In this document: piece after piece, positions 11,868 to 23,989 of the stretch
Position numbering within the stretch: position 1 is the stretch's first letter
How the letters are laid out: each line of letters opens with the position of its first letter
DNA from: Eucommia ulmoides
Lineage: Eukaryota; Streptophyta; Magnoliopsida; Garryales; Eucommiaceae
DNA: 64,000 bases
Direction of reading: 5' to 3'
Assembly: GCA_016647705.1 (NCBI GenBank)
Contig: CM028334.1
Span: forward strand, 8,341,546 to 8,405,545
Notes under the pieces: generated by a model
Databases searched by the model: none
Told to the model about the DNA's origin: nothing
The model's input: the letters and a program-made list of their open reading frames with translations, nothing else
Position numbers and translations under genes: made by a program

Positions 11868-13184
11868 TTTAAACAACAACAACAAAGCCTTCGTCCCACT
11901 TATATAGAGTTGGCTACAAGAATCCATTTATACCATAGGGATCGATTAAGAGTCATTCCCTCAGTCATGTTTAATGTCATTAAATCAATTCTAATAGTCT
12001 CGTCCTACGTCTTCTTAGGTCAACATTTCTTTTTGGTAGCCCTCTGCACTTAAACTAAATTACATTTTCTCATAAGTGCTTCAATGGGTCTCCTATACAT
12101 ATGCCCAAACCATCGTAAATGATTTTCTCTTCGATTGGTGCTATTCCTAAATTCTCTCTAATAGTTTTATTCTTAATTTTATCTATTCTCGTCTTCCCAC
12201 TCATCCACCGCAGCATCCTCACTTCTGTCACCCCCATTTTTTGGAAATGTATCATTTTTACCGCCTAACATTATGAACCATACAGAAGCACTGGTCTTAT
12301 AGTAGTATTGTAGATTTTTCCTTTAAGTTTCAATGGAATCCTACGATCACAAATCACCCTAATTGCACTCCTTCACTTTAACCAACCTGCCTTAACTCTA
12401 TGCGTAATATCATTCTCGATTTCACCATTACTCTGAATCATTGAATCTAAATATCTAAAATGATCAACCTTTGGCATCTCCTCATCTCCAATTTTGACTG
12501 AACCAACATCTCTCTGGGTATTACTAAAATTGCAATGCATGTATTCCATTTTACTTCGACTAACCTTTAAACCTTTAAACTCTAAAGCTTCTCTCCATAT
12601 TTCTAACTTAGTATTAAGACCTATTCTACTTTCGTCAACTAATATTATGTCATCCGCAAATAACATACTCCAAGATACTCTATCTTGAATATGTTTTGTG
12701 AGCTTATCCATCACTAAAACGAAAAGGTAAGGATTTAAAGATGATCTTTGATGTAAGCCTATATTAATAAGAAATACACTAGTATCGTCTCCTTCTATTC
12801 AAACACTAATGACTATACCTTCATACATATCCTTAATTACCTCGATGTACGCATTTGACACCTTTCTTTTCTAGCATCTACCACAAAACTTCTTTGGGTA
12901 TCCTATCATAAGCCTTTTCCAAGTCCACAAATACCATATGTAAATATTTCTTATTTTCTCTATATTTTTCCATTAATCTCCTGAGTAAATAGATAGCTTC
13001 AGTGGTTGATCGGCTGAGCATAAATCCAAATTGGTTCTCTTCTATGCTCGTTTCATGTCTTATTTTATATTTTATCACCCTCTCCCAAAGTTTCATAGTA
13101 TGACTCATGAGTTTTATACCCCGATATTTCGTGCAACTTTGAATATCCCCTTTATTTTTATATATGTGCATTAAGATACTTTTT
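11868..13184 (-). pseudogene. RTE-type LINE, 3' half (reverse transcriptase and tail)
   Basis: On - this is the C-terminal half of a LINE ORF2. The order is: a thumb/palm start with [16 protein letters not shown] and [12 protein letters not shown] (12878-13171), the catalytic FADDI motif (12373-12714, within MLFADDIILVDESRIG), then the C-terminal stretch KNKTIRENLGIAPIEEKI (12070-12255). These are hallmarks of plant RTE-clade elements. The 3' end is the ACAACAACAACAAAGCC stretch near 11874, typical of RTE tails. Frameshifts and stops break the frame. The reading continues at 21062 beyond the Gypsy insertion. Confidence 0.85.
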
Positions 13185-13849
13185 TGTCACACCCCACCCT
13201 GGGCGGCAGTCACCCATGGGGCCAGCGTGACGTTGACACGACATCACCCGGCACCGTAAACAAATCAGAAAGCATCAGGAAGCACTCAAACATTTCTTCT
13301 TTCCTTTCCTTTTTGTACAAACACAAAATCAGGTCATAAAACGGTTTCTTCCACTAGGGACACACTCGTCCCTGAGATTCTAAATACAGCAAGAGGGGAA
13401 AAAAACAAAAAATGACAATGAACCTCTGACTAGGTTCGCTTCCGACTGCACCTCTCAAAACACTCCTAGTCTGCTAAACCGTCGACAGATTCTACCCAGT
13501 GCCAGCAGGGGACCAACTCCTAGCTACTTCGCCTGCGAGTCTACTGCCTTCTTTTAGTAAAACATTTACATATAATAATAATATATCATAAAGAGAAAAC
13601 ATTTAAGCACAACCATCTAGTTGTATATGGCGGAACTAAAGCAATTATTTATAGGTTCTCTTCCAGAATTACCCATCGTAAATATTCTACTGACCATTAT
13701 CATAACGTAATAAATCCTCCGGTATGAATAAATACCACATTCCAAACCACCACACACGCACGCTGGCTAGCGATAGTGATCGTTTTAACCTCACGATCGG
13801 GAGTTGCAACGGTACCGTAACATTCATAGGAATGCCTTCCTACGAAATA

Positions 13850-14034
13850 TCCACACCCCTTTTTGGGGAGAAATACAATCCACACCCCTTACGGGGAGAA
13901 ATATAATCCACACCTCTTTCAGGGAGAAATACAATCCACACCCCTTACGGGGAGAAATATAATCCACACCCCTTTCGGGGAGAAATATAATCCACACCCC
14001 TTTCGGGGAGAAACCACACCCCTTTCGGGGAGAG
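13850..14034. repeat. 28-bp minisatellite inside LTR, about 6-7 copies
   Basis: The unit is close to CCACACCCCTTACGGGGAG plus AAATATAAT. The inner CCCCTTTCGGGG is a short palindrome in several copies. It sits beside the conserved block, as the 40-bp repeat does in the LTR at 884. Confidence 0.9.
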
Positions 14035-15798
14035 CAGCCATGACATCATCAAAATCAAATACAATATCATTGAATCGCAACTCAATAAATATCACTTACT
14101 CAAAATTGTCAAATCACCACGTCTACCACTTTTCTCAAACCAGCTTTTAAATTCAAAAATCATACTTTATATCTTCTTTTAAAGAAACCGTCTGATTTTA
14201 TCAATTCCACTTTTTCACCATTTATTTTTAGAAAATCAGGCATTTTTAGAAAAATAGACGTTTCCTATTCTCTTTTGAAAAACGCCGTCTAATTTCACCA
14301 AATCCAGCGGAAATTCATTTTCAGCTCCTTTTCGAAAACTATCGAAATTCAGTTTACCACCTTATTCAAATCGTGCGTGATCCACATCATTTATAAATTC
14401 ATACAGTTTAAATATTCACATATTTCATCATATACATTCGTAGAAAAATAGTTTGGTAATAAGACAGTACACTCACCTCTCTTCTTGTGCTATCGTAACT
14501 GCACCGTCCAAAGCCTTCCGGGATGCTAGCGTTTGCGAACCTAGTAACGATAGGGTCTAAATTAATATTTTAAAATAACCTAACATACAATGCAGACCAT
14601 TATTTCCATATTTCTCATTCCCCGAATTAATTATACCAAACTGTTATCTATACCCCTTTTCCTGTATTTATATTAACTGTACGATGTTACTAGGATTAGT
14701 GGTTACGAAATTATCGCAACGAATATAAAATTTACTGCCAACAATTTACTTAGATGGGGATAATAATTAATGATTTAAGATATTAATCCATGAAGTCATT
14801 ATTTATTCCGAATCACTCACCGGTCCTTAATTGGGTTTTTGATTTTTCTGGTGGGGTTGTTAGTGTAATTAGTTTTTTTTTTCTTTTCCTTCTCTCTTCT
14901 TCTTCGTTCTCTTTTTTTTTTTTTTTTTGTTTCCTGCTCAGGTCCCCTCCCCTGTTCCTGCTGCCGACGACACCCCCCTTTCCTCACCAGCCTCCTTCGC
15001 CGGCGACTCACCACCCACGAACAGTGGACGGCCCACACACCCGCAGCCCCTGCACCTACGGCGAACGGCCAAACCACCCGCCATGCACACACACACACAC
15101 ACGGTTTCGTCAACATGACGTCGCGGTAGCTCCGGCCATCGTTATCGTCTATCGCTGTCACCGGCGATCTGAACGGACCTGCACACACAGTCCCCTTACG
15201 CACACCTACACTTTGCCGGCGACCCAACAGTGCCGCCGACAACCCTATATGTCTACCCACCTAACGACCCGTGCATCCCCTGCCTACTTAACCTCCGTCG
15301 ACCGGCAACCTATGGCCGATCACCTACCGGAAAAACATAGAAACAGAATGCACATAAGGACTTACCAAATGATGGAACCGAACGGCGATCGGGCACGCCG
15401 TTGACGAACTCCCCTCTTCCCCCGGCCGCCGAGCAAACCACCGAAAATTCCACACGATCGTTCTCACAGAAATGGCCACAGGAACACACGCTTTGCCTTC
15501 TCGCCGGCGGCACGTCGATCACGGAGGCCCGACGCTTTCCTCCTCTCTCTCTCTCTCTCTCTCTAGATTTTTTTTCAGATTTTCCTTCCCTTCTTCCCGG
15601 ATTTCCCACCTCAGCACACGAAAGGGGTCATTTAACGCATGAGACTAGTGGTTTTAAACAGATTTGAGCCTGCCACGTTGCCCCTTGATCGTCGTTCCTT
15701 GGCCGGTGGACTGCCGTCGGTGTGCCGGGTGTTGGTGCACAAAAGAATAGAAAAAAATTACACTCTCCTCCCTTTGTTTTCTTTAGGATTTTCGTTTT

Positions 15799-15799
15799 A

Positions 15800-15861
<62 letters not shown>
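15799..15861. repeat. (TA)n microsatellite, about 31 units
   Basis: An uninterrupted TA run lies in the U3 side of the LTR, followed by a T/A-rich stretch to 15930. Confidence 0.95.
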
Positions 15862-15865
<4 letters not shown>

Positions 15866-16060
15866 TTTTTCTTTATTTATTATTATTATTTTATTTTTAT
15901 TTTTATTTATTTATTTTTATTTATTTTTTAATCTAAAATTACAATCCTTGCCCCTAATATTTTTGTTACATTTTCTTTTTCGTAATTTAATAATTTATTT
16001 ACCCTAAAATTCTCTAGTGCGGTTATTCATGACGTACGTTCTACAACTTGTGTTTTACAA

Positions 16061-16077
16061 TTCTTCCCCCCTAAAAG
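16061..16077 (-). other. Polypurine tract of the Tekay-like element
   Basis: The reverse complement reads CTTTTAGGGGGGAAGAA and abuts the LTR. It is the expected primer for plus-strand DNA synthesis. Confidence 0.85.
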
Positions 16078-16145
16078 AAATTTCGTCCCGAAATTTCATT
16101 TATTTATCATTATTATTATCATTTATATATATATATATATACACC

Positions 16146-17234
16146 TTAATCAAACAAGTGTGGGTATTTGCTCCTCATTTCTTCCTCTCGTTCCCAGGTC
16201 GCCTCTTCCACCGTATGACTGCGCCACAACACTTTGACTAACGGGATTGTCTCCGTTCGCAATACTTGATCTTTACGGCTTAGGATTTGGACCGGCTCTT
16301 CAACATAGGACAAATCAGTTTCCAATTCGATCGGCTGCGAGGTCAACACATGGGAAGGGTCCGGTACATACTTCCGGAGCATCGATACATGGAATACGTC
16401 GTGCAGTCGAGATAGTTCTGGCGGTAACACGAGTCTATACGCTGTCGTGCCAACCCGCTCTAGGATTTCATATGGTCCGATGTACCTTGGACTCAACTTC
16501 CCCTTCTTCCCAAACCTCATTATGCCTTTCCATGGGGAGATACGTAAGAACACATGATCCCCTACCCCGAATTCCAACTCTCGCCGGCGCTTGTCCGCAT
16601 AACTCTTCTGCCGACTTTGCGCGATTTTCAATTTTTCTCGAATCACTTCAACTTTGTCTGCGGTCAGTTGGGCTAGGTCCGACATCGACAACTTGCGGTC
16701 CTCTACCTCAGTCCAACAAACAGGGGTTCTACATTTCCTACCGTACAATGCCTCATACGGAGCCATCTCAATTGCCGAGTGGTAGCTGTTGTTGTAAGCG
16801 AATTCTATCAACGGCAAGTGATCGTCCCATCTTCCCGAAAATTCCAGAATACATCCCCTCAACATATCTTCCAACGTCTGAATCGTACGCTCTGATTGGC
16901 CGTCCGTCTGGGGATGGAAAGCAATACTAAATTTCAGTTTGGTACCTAGAGCAGCTTGAAGCCTCGGCCAGAACCTCGAAGTAAATCTCGGATCTCTATC
17001 CGATACTATAGAAGCCGGTGCGCCATGCAATCTAACAATCTCATCGATATACAGCTGAGCATACCTTTCAAGAGAGAAAGTCGTTTTTACGGCTAGGAAA
17101 TGAGCGGACTTGGTAAGCCTATCAACAATCACCCAGATGGAATTATACCCTTTCTGGGTACGGGGTAATCCTGAAACAAAATCCATCGTGATGTGCTCCC
17201 ACTTCCACTCTGGAATAGTTAGGGGTTGCAGCAA
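16146..17234 (-). pseudogene. Gypsy integrase core and C-terminal chromodomain-like tail
   Basis: This 362-residue open stretch is in the same frame as the rest of the polyprotein. The integrase catalytic triad is present: D18 (TMDFVSG), D79 (IVSDRDPRF) and E115 (TDGQSERT), with 35 residues between the second D and E as in retroviral-type integrases. A GPY-type module ([15 protein letters not shown]) and a C-terminal stretch with [18 protein letters not shown] follow; the latter resembles the chromodomain-like tail of Tekay/Del elements. It ends with TAA at 16146. A TAA at 17268-17270 separates it from the upstream zinc-binding part, so the full protein cannot be made from this copy. Confidence 0.85.
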
Positions 17235-17267
17235 CCCACCTGGATGCTGATGCTCGATCTTTACTTG

Positions 17268-17519
17268 TTAGCACACAAGGCACTTGGCCACAAATTCTGC
17301 GATCTCCCATTTCATTCCGGCCCACCAATAATGTTCACGCAAGTCTCGATACATTTTAGTGCTTCCCGGATGCATTGCGTATGCGGAGCTATGTGCCTCT
17401 TCCAAGATATCTTTTTTCAAATTGACATCGTTTGGCACACACAACCTATTTCCACACATCAAAGCTCCGTCCCTTTCCCTAATATGATGATCAGTTCTGT
17501 GGCCATTTTTTACCTCATC
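17268..17519 (-). pseudogene. Gypsy integrase zinc-binding (HHCC) region
   Basis: The same frame as its neighbours encodes the H2C2 zinc-binding region of integrase, visible in ILEEAHSSAYAMHPGSTKMY and the closing CLVC. It is bounded by in-frame stops at 17520-17522 (TGA) and 17268-17270 (TAA). Confidence 0.8.
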
Positions 17520-19853
17520 TCAGATCCTCTCCAAGTGAACGTCTGATTTTTGAGCTTCAGTAATGTGGTCAATCAATGTCGGTCTCAAAGTTAAGGTTGC
17601 CAGCAGTGCTGCTGTCTGACCAACCGCTAACTGAACTCGCATTGATCTTAATTCTGCATACAGGTTAGCATGAACAACACGAATATGGGCAACCGAGCCT
17701 GCCGATTTTCGACTGAGAGCATCTGCTACAACATTAGCTTTTCCCGGATGGTAATGGATGGTGCAATCATAGTCCTTAATCAACTCCATCCAACGCCTCT
17801 GCCTCAGATTTAATTTCTTCTGAGTAAACAAATACTTCAAACTCTGATGGTCAGTGTATATTTCACATGTTTCGCCATACAGGTAGTGCCTCCAAATCTT
17901 TAGGGCGAACACAATTGCAGCCAACTCCAAATCGTGTGTCGGGTAATTACGCTCATGGTTCTTTAATTGCCGGGATGCATATGCGATCACATGGCCATGC
18001 TGCATTAAAACACATCCCAGCCCTTGATGTGACGCATCACTATAGATTACGAAACCACCTTCTTCCGACGGGAGGGACAGTATTGGTGCCGATATCAATC
18101 TATTCTTCAATTCTTGGAAACTTTGCTCACATTTGTCAGTCCACTCAAACTTGGATCCCTTCCGGGTCAATTGAGTCAAGAGGGTAGCTATAACGGAGAA
18201 TCCTTGCACAAACCGTCGATAGTAACCCGCCAATCCTAGAAAGCTTCGAACTTCCGTCACATTTCTCGGTCTTTCCCACTGGACGACAGCTTCTACCTTT
18301 TTTGGGTCCACCTGGATACCTTCTCCTGAAACAACATGTCCCAAAAATACTATATGATCTATCCATAATTCACATTTGCTGAATTTCGCATATAACCGCT
18401 TCTCTTGCAATATTTGCAATACGAGTTGGAGATGCTTTGCATGCTCTTCCCTGTTTTGGGAATAGACCAAAATGTCGTCAATGAATACTATAATAAATTG
18501 GTCCAGGTAAGGCTGAAAAATACGATTCATCAAGTCCATGAAAGCAGCAGGGGCGTTTGTCAAACCAAAGGGCATAACTAGAAATTCGTAGTGTCTATAT
18601 CTCGTACGGAATGCCGTCTTTGCTACGTCCCCATCTCTGACTTTCAATTGGTGGTACCCCGATCGAAGGTCTATCTTGGAAAATACTTTAGCTTTCTGGA
18701 GCTGGTCAAACAAGTCATCAATCCTGGGTAACGGATATTTATTGCGAACCGTCACCCTATTCAGCTGCCGATAATTAATACACATTCGTAACGTGCCATC
18801 TTTCTTTTTCACGAACAACACTGGGGCACCCCAGGGGGAGACACTGCGCCGAATAAACCCACGGTCTAATAAATCTTGTAACTGAACTTTCAATTCTTTC
18901 AACTTAGTGGGTGCCATCCGATAAGGTGGCATCGATATAGGGGTAGTGCCTGGGAGTAACTCGATCATGAATTCCAATTCCCTGTCTACGGGCAACCCTG
19001 GCAGTTCTTCCGGAAATACGTCAGGAAAATCCCTAACTACTGGAATATCTGCCACCGGAATTTCCCTTCGACTAGTGTCAATCACATGTGCAAGATATCC
19101 CTGGCATCCTTTATTCAATAATTTCCTAGCTTCCAATACTGAAATTAAACTGACAGGGGTGATACTTCTATCTCCAGCAAATACAAACTCTGGCTCGCCT
19201 GAGATTCGGAATATTACTTCTTTCTTGAAACAGTCCACCGTGGCATGATATCCGGACAGCAAATCCATCCCTAGAAGTACATCAAAATCGTGAATATTCA
19301 AGGGTAATAGATCTGCCAATAACTCTTTATCACCAAGCCGAAGTGGACTGTCTTTATACACACTATCGATCCAGACCGACTCACCTACCGGGGTAGAAAT
19401 AACAATACGATTTGACAAAGGAATGGGAAATCTGCCTACTTGCATCATGAAGGTTGCTGAAACAAATGAATGTATGGAACCGGGATTAATAAGTACCCGA
19501 GCATCTCTAGCGTATAAAGATATGATACCTGTGACTACATTTGGGGTAGCCTGAGCATCTTGTCGTGTAGTAGCAAACACACGGCCTCGCGTTGGAGGTC
19601 TACCAGCCGATCCTCTACTCCGCCCTAGGACGGTGCTAGGGCCCACACTACCCATACTACTCGTAGAGGGCATCAACGTAGAAGCAAGCTTCGGACAATA
19701 CGTAGATATGTGTCCCGGCTCATGACAGTGAAAACATATCAGTCCTCCCCTGGGACAATCTCTAGCCAAGTGACCCGGTGCCCCGCACTGATAACATCTG
19801 CTTCTCCCAGTTTGAATAACTGGCTGACTTCGCCCATACCTTTGCGGACCCAT
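17520..19853 (-). pseudogene. Gypsy gag zinc knuckles, protease, reverse transcriptase, RNase H
   Basis: The stretch is 777 residues in one frame. Domains in order: two CX2CX4HX4C zinc knuckles (C20-C33 and C40-C53); an aspartic protease core at 119-131 where the catalytic Asp is Asn (LINPGS); reverse transcriptase about 290-500 with [21 protein letters not shown] and the catalytic FIDD (457-460); and RNase H about 600-720 with D606 (YSDAS), E in DLELAA and YTDHQS. It continues the gag frame upstream and the integrase frame downstream, so gag and pol formed one long frame. It ends at a TGA (17520-17522) where the family continues into integrase. The N-terminal Met is arbitrary, because the frame is open further upstream to a TGA at 20007. 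Confidence 0.88.
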
Positions 19854-20825
19854 ACTCGCTTCCGATGCACTTTGTTGTTGCCGAGGGTATGATTGTCGAG
19901 GACCACGGCTTCTGACTGATTGGCCAAACGATGAGGCCCGAGCAACTGGCGGTCGAAATCCCGCCCCTCGCGAAGTGCCACCCGAAAATCTGCTAGGTGA
20001 CTCGAATCAGTTTTTTTTTAACTGCTCCCGACTCTCGACGGATTCCTGCACATCTCTTTCGACTAGCTTTGCCGTATTCACCAACTCCGCATAATTCTTA
20101 ATCTATTTGCTGGTCAGCCTGGAACATATCTCTAACTGAAGTCCCTTCTGGAAACGTCTGCATCTTGCTTCTTCCGTCTTTACCAGGTCAGGGGCAAAGC
20201 GGGACAAGGAATCGAATTTGACTTCGTACTGCTGAACTATCATCTTTCCCTATTTCAACATGATAAATTCTTCCTCCATCTGGAATCGGTAAGACTGAGG
20301 AAGATATTTCTTGTTAAACACGACAACGAAACGACCCCACGTAATCTCCTCGCCAGAACCGGAAATCAACCTTTTCATCTCCTCCCACCAATGCTCGGCC
20401 TCCTCCCTTAGTTGGAAAGTAGCAAGGGAAACTCGACTATCGTCGACAATTCCCATCGCCTCGAATACATGACCCACACCTCTAATCCAATTCTCCGTGT
20501 CAGCCGGACCCGCCGTCCCGGTAAAAGTTGGTGGGTCTAACTCCTTGAACCTCTTCAGTCGTACCTCCCGAGATACGGCAGCATCACTTTGGGCCTTTTG
20601 ACTTTCCATAATCCTCGCTTGCTGCTCCGTCAGCCGGGCAGCGGCTTGCAAAATTCTTTCAACCGCGTCTAAGCTCCCTTGCAACCTATCACCCTGTGTG
20701 TGGGATTCCCCAATATGCAAACCTCCCCGGTCCCTATCTCTCCGTTCCGGAGGCTCTACTTGCCTCGGGGATTCCGCCTGCCCCTGAGGTCTCACACTCC
20801 CGGAGGTTTCATCTCCCACCTCCAT
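19854..20825 (-). pseudogene. Gypsy gag, with three in-frame stops
   Basis: The start at 20825 (MEVGDETSG) follows about 220 bp of leader. The retrotransposon-gag domain covers residues about 85-190 (ENWIRGVGHVFEAMG to LPQSYRFQMEEEF). The frame is the same as the downstream pol but is stopped by TAG at 20250-20252, TAG at 20103-20105 and TGA at 20007-20009. No frameshift is needed, so decay is by point change only. Confidence 0.85.
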
Positions 20826-21043
20826 ACTTGTTATCAGCCATAAAATTTAATTTAACGACTAGCTAAATCAACCAGAGAAATGACAGTAATTTAGATACGC
20901 TGATTAACTATTACGCAAGTATCAACAGCATCTACTGACACCCTATCTTAAGGTCCCCTACTGACTAGATGACCAACACGTCTCCCTATCCCCCAATCCT
21001 TTATACTACCAGCATTAGTAAGTCTACAGAACCTATAATCTAG

Positions 21044-21055
21044 GCTCTGATACCA
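21044..21055 (-). other. Primer-binding site (initiator-Met tRNA)
   Basis: The reverse complement of GCTCTGATACCA is TGGTATCAGAGC, the classic 12-base match to the 3' end of plant initiator-Met tRNA. A 5' LTR should follow on its right but LINE sequence resumes within about 7 bases. Confidence 0.9.
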
Positions 21056-21061
21056 AAAATT

Positions 21062-21815
21062 GTCTTCAGTCGTTAGGCATTTTCTTAGTCCTTAAAATGT
21101 CATTGAAAAGTCTAGTTAACCACTCTATCCCAATATCTCCCAAATTTTCTACACCTCTATAGGGATTTTATCTAACCCTAGGACTTTTTTAATTCTCATA
21201 TTCCTTAGTATTATTCTAACTTTCGAAGCCCTAATTCTTCTATGAAACCTATAAATCCTATCTGAAGATGAGTTAGGCAACTCTAGTCTAGATTCTCCAT
21301 TGTTATCATTAAATTAATTATACAAATAATTTCTCCATCATTTCATAATCTCTTCATTCTTTACCAGGACCTTTTCATCAGTGTCTTTGATGCATCTGAC
21401 ACTTCCAATATCTCTAGTCTTTCGTTTACACGCCTAACAAGTTTAAATATATCCATCTCTCTCTTTTGTGTCTAACTTTTAGTATAAATTATCGTACGCC
21501 CTAAATTTTGATTCCTTAATTACTTTTCTCGCCTCCGTTTTTGCATGTTTATACTTATTTAAACTCTCCCTATTTCAACATTTTTGCCATTCTTTATAAG
21601 CTATTTTCTTGTCCCAAATGGTTTTTTGGACCTCTTTATTCCATCACCAATTTTCTTTATATCGTGGTCCTCCGTTTCCACAAACTCCTAAAACTTTTCT
21701 TCCTATATCTCTAATACGACTAGCCATATCACTCCACATTTTGTTCGCATCCTCATATCTATTCCATAACTCATCATTGCTAATTTTATCCTTAAATAAC
21801 TCCATCTTTTTTAGA
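21062..21815 (-). pseudogene. RTE-type LINE, region upstream of RT (same copy as 11868-13184)
   Basis: Read on -, the stretch GNGGPRYKENW followed by WNKEVQKTIWDKK (about 21600-21670, with one stop between them) and the following linker match the region between endonuclease and reverse transcriptase of RTE LINEs. It joins the RT part at 13184 once the Gypsy insert is set aside. Its 5' side ends where the 3' tail of a second LINE begins (about 21816). Confidence 0.7.
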
Positions 21816-22488
21816 TATACAACAACAATAACAACTGAGTTTTTGTCTCACTTATGTAGGGTCGGCCACATGAATCAATTTACGCCATAAAGATCGATCA
21901 AGGGCCATGTCCTTCGTCAGGTTTAATGTCACCAAATTATTTCTAATAGTCTCGTCCAACATCTTCTTAGATCTACGTCTCTCTCTCTAGTAGTTCCCTG
22001 AACTTGAATTAAATCACATTTTCTCACTGGTGCTTCTATGGGTCTTCTATGCACATGCCTAAACCATTGTAACCGATTTTTTCTAATTTTCTCTTCGATT
22101 GGTGTTATTCCTAAATTTTCTTTAATAGTTTCATTCTTAATTTTATCTATTCTCGTCTTTCCATTCATCTAGTGCAACATCCTCATTTTTGTCACTCCAA
22201 TTTTCTGGACATGATTCGTTTTTACCGCCCAATATTCTGAACCATAAAGAAGCGCTGGTATTATAGCAGTTTTGTAGAATATTCCTTTAAGTTTCAACGG
22301 AACCCTACGATTACAAATCACTCCAACTGCACTTCTCCACTTTAACCAATCTGCCTTGATTATATGTGTAATATTCTCTTCGATTTCGTCATTGCTCTGA
22401 ATCATTTAATCTAAATATCTAAAACGATAAACCTTTAGAACATCCTCGTCTCCAATTTTGACAGCACTACCATCTCTCCGGGTATTAC
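21816..22488 (-). pseudogene. Second RTE-type LINE, 3' part
   Basis: The 3' tail is ACAACAACAATAACAACTGAG near 21822. The frame at 21929-22168 carries KNETIKENLGITPIEEKIRK and QWFRHVHRRP, and 22169-22405 carries the preceding part. It is interrupted by the solo LTR at 22489 and continues at 24220. Confidence 0.8.
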
Positions 22489-22837
22489 TGGTAGCGCGCA
22501 AAATACGCCGCTACTTACTCTCGCAAGTATACGAGGTCTAAGTTTTAGTATAGTATGATCGTTAAGATTGTGTTATCGTATCCACAAGGATTGTTGTCGT
22601 TACTATCGAATACCGCGTTTGTCGTGACCTAAGTTTATCTAGGCGAAAAACAAATGTATTTAATTAATTAAACTAATACTAATATATCCTAAATTAACTA
22701 CACTATTATGTTAATATGTTTTAGGGTGAAGAATTGCGTAGGGATTAACGTGTTTACAAATACGTATTCGATTCCGATTTACTCACGTTTACGTTGTTCG
22801 AGCTATTTGACAACCTCGATATGTAAACTCCACCGCC

Positions 22838-23233
22838 ACCTCTTCCGAGTGTAAGACAGGAGAATACATGAGTTCGAGTCAACGAAGAAGTCCCCCTCAA
22901 CGTCTTAACGATCCTAGGTCACGTGAGTCTCGCCCAGCATCATTGATTGCGCACAATCCAACTCCCTCCCGGGTTATTGGATCGTCGCGTTGTATTTACC
23001 CTATCGACAATCTCCGTTCTAAAACTCCCTCGCCACCTCTTCCGAGTGTAAGACGAGGGATATAACGCCACTTCGAGTCAACGAAGTGGTCCCCCTCAAC
23101 GTCTTAACGACCCTAGGTAGCGTGTGTCTTACCCAACGTCATCGATTGTCCATGATTCAAACCCCGACCGGGTTATAGAATCGTGGCGTTTGTTTACCGT
23201 AATCCGAATCCGGGGTTTTGTCAAAACCCCGTA
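22838..23233. repeat. Tandem duplication, unit about 198 bp, inside the solo LTR
   Basis: CCTCTTCCGAGTGTAAGAC starts at 22838 and again at 23036. Both copies carry TTCGAGTCAACGAAG and CCCCCTCAACGTCTTAACGA. The related LTR at 56699 seems to have a single copy (57500-57760). Confidence 0.8.
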
Positions 23234-23710
23234 TTCTCCATTTATCAATCTAAGCATAATAAACAAACAATACAATAAATACAATCAAACTACAAAGAAC
23301 ATTCACAAACGAAACACCGAAATCATCCAACAACGTATTTATAAATTATAGGTTAATCCCTACTACAATCCATATTTAACTTGGGGACATAGCCGCATAT
23401 ACAATGAAATAACTAGCTAAATATGCTCACATGCTCCTAAGATAAAGAAATAAGGAAAAACGATCGAAGAACTTAGCCTCGTCCGAAGATAAACCGCTAA
23501 GAATGCTTCACGATCGATTCGCCGCCTTCTCCACTTCGGGATGCGAGCTCCACCACTAAAATCCCTAACCCTTGGCTTAACTATAGCCTAAGGGGCTCAA
23601 AAATGCAATATAGAGGAGAGAGATTCGGCCAAAGGAGGAGGAGAGGGGATATTTATAGCAAAAATATCCTAAAAATATCTAAAAATATCTAAAGGCTGTA
23701 CAGGGCAAAT

Positions 23711-23989
23711 TCGCCTAGGCGGTGGAAATTCCGCCTAGGCGGAATTAGGTCGGTTAAGTTTGATCGCCTGGGCGGTGAAGTAGGCGGTGGACTGGGAGAA
23801 CATTCTGTTGGATTTTCGCCTAGACGGTAGAAATTCCGCCTAGGCGAACGGCTGTCAGTAGCCCATTGCGTCTTCTGCTGGATTTCCGCCTAAGCGGTAG
23901 AATTTCCGCTCAGGCGATCGTTCGTCAGTAACATTTTGTTCTTCTCTGTATTTTCACCGCTTAGGCGATGGTCTGGACGCCTAAGCGGT
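23711..23989 (-). promoter_or_regulatory. Array of CCGCCTAGGCGG-type palindromes upstream of LTR TATA box
   Basis: About nine copies of a 12-bp palindrome or near-palindrome (CCGCCTAGGCGG, TCGCCTGGGCGG, CCGCCTAAGCGG, CCGCTCAGGCGA) lie in 280 bp. On - they end 54 bp upstream of the TATAAATA at 23650-23657. The position suggests U3 promoter elements; the role is inferred. Confidence 0.65.

Larger units (their letters stand above)
13185..16059 (-). repeat. 3' LTR of the Tekay-like element (2.9 kb)
   Basis: It begins TGTCACACCCC (U5 end) and ends TGTTTTACA (U3 end) next to the PPT. Inside are the conserved block (about 13763-13830), a 28-bp minisatellite (13850-14034), a GACAGTACACTC motif (about 14463), a CT-rich then CA-rich tract (14870-15570) and a long TA run (15799-15861). 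The layout matches the LTR at 884-3889. Confidence 0.85.
13185..21061 (-). mobile_element. Tekay/Del-like Gypsy element with 3' LTR only
   Basis: The order on - is: PBS (21044-21055), leader, gag, protease, reverse transcriptase, RNase H, integrase with chromodomain-like tail, PPT (16061-16077), 3' LTR (13185-16059). The 2.9-kb LTR, the two gag zinc knuckles and the integrase tail point to the chromovirus Tekay/Del group. LINE sequence stops at about 13184 and resumes at about 21062 with nothing missing, as comparison with the second LINE at 24860-24880 shows. There is no 5' LTR: only a few bases separate the PBS from LINE sequence. Confidence 0.85.

Noticed and set aside
12494..12688. Short + frame in the LINE
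   Set aside because: It is the antisense of the LINE reverse transcriptase with its FADD motif.
14790..15404. 204-residue + frame
   Set aside because: It lies in the CT/CA-rich part of the LTR at 13185-16059, is low complexity, and is matched by an equally long antisense frame.
16247..16930. 227-residue + frame
   Set aside because: It is the antisense shadow of the Gypsy integrase frame at 16146-17234.
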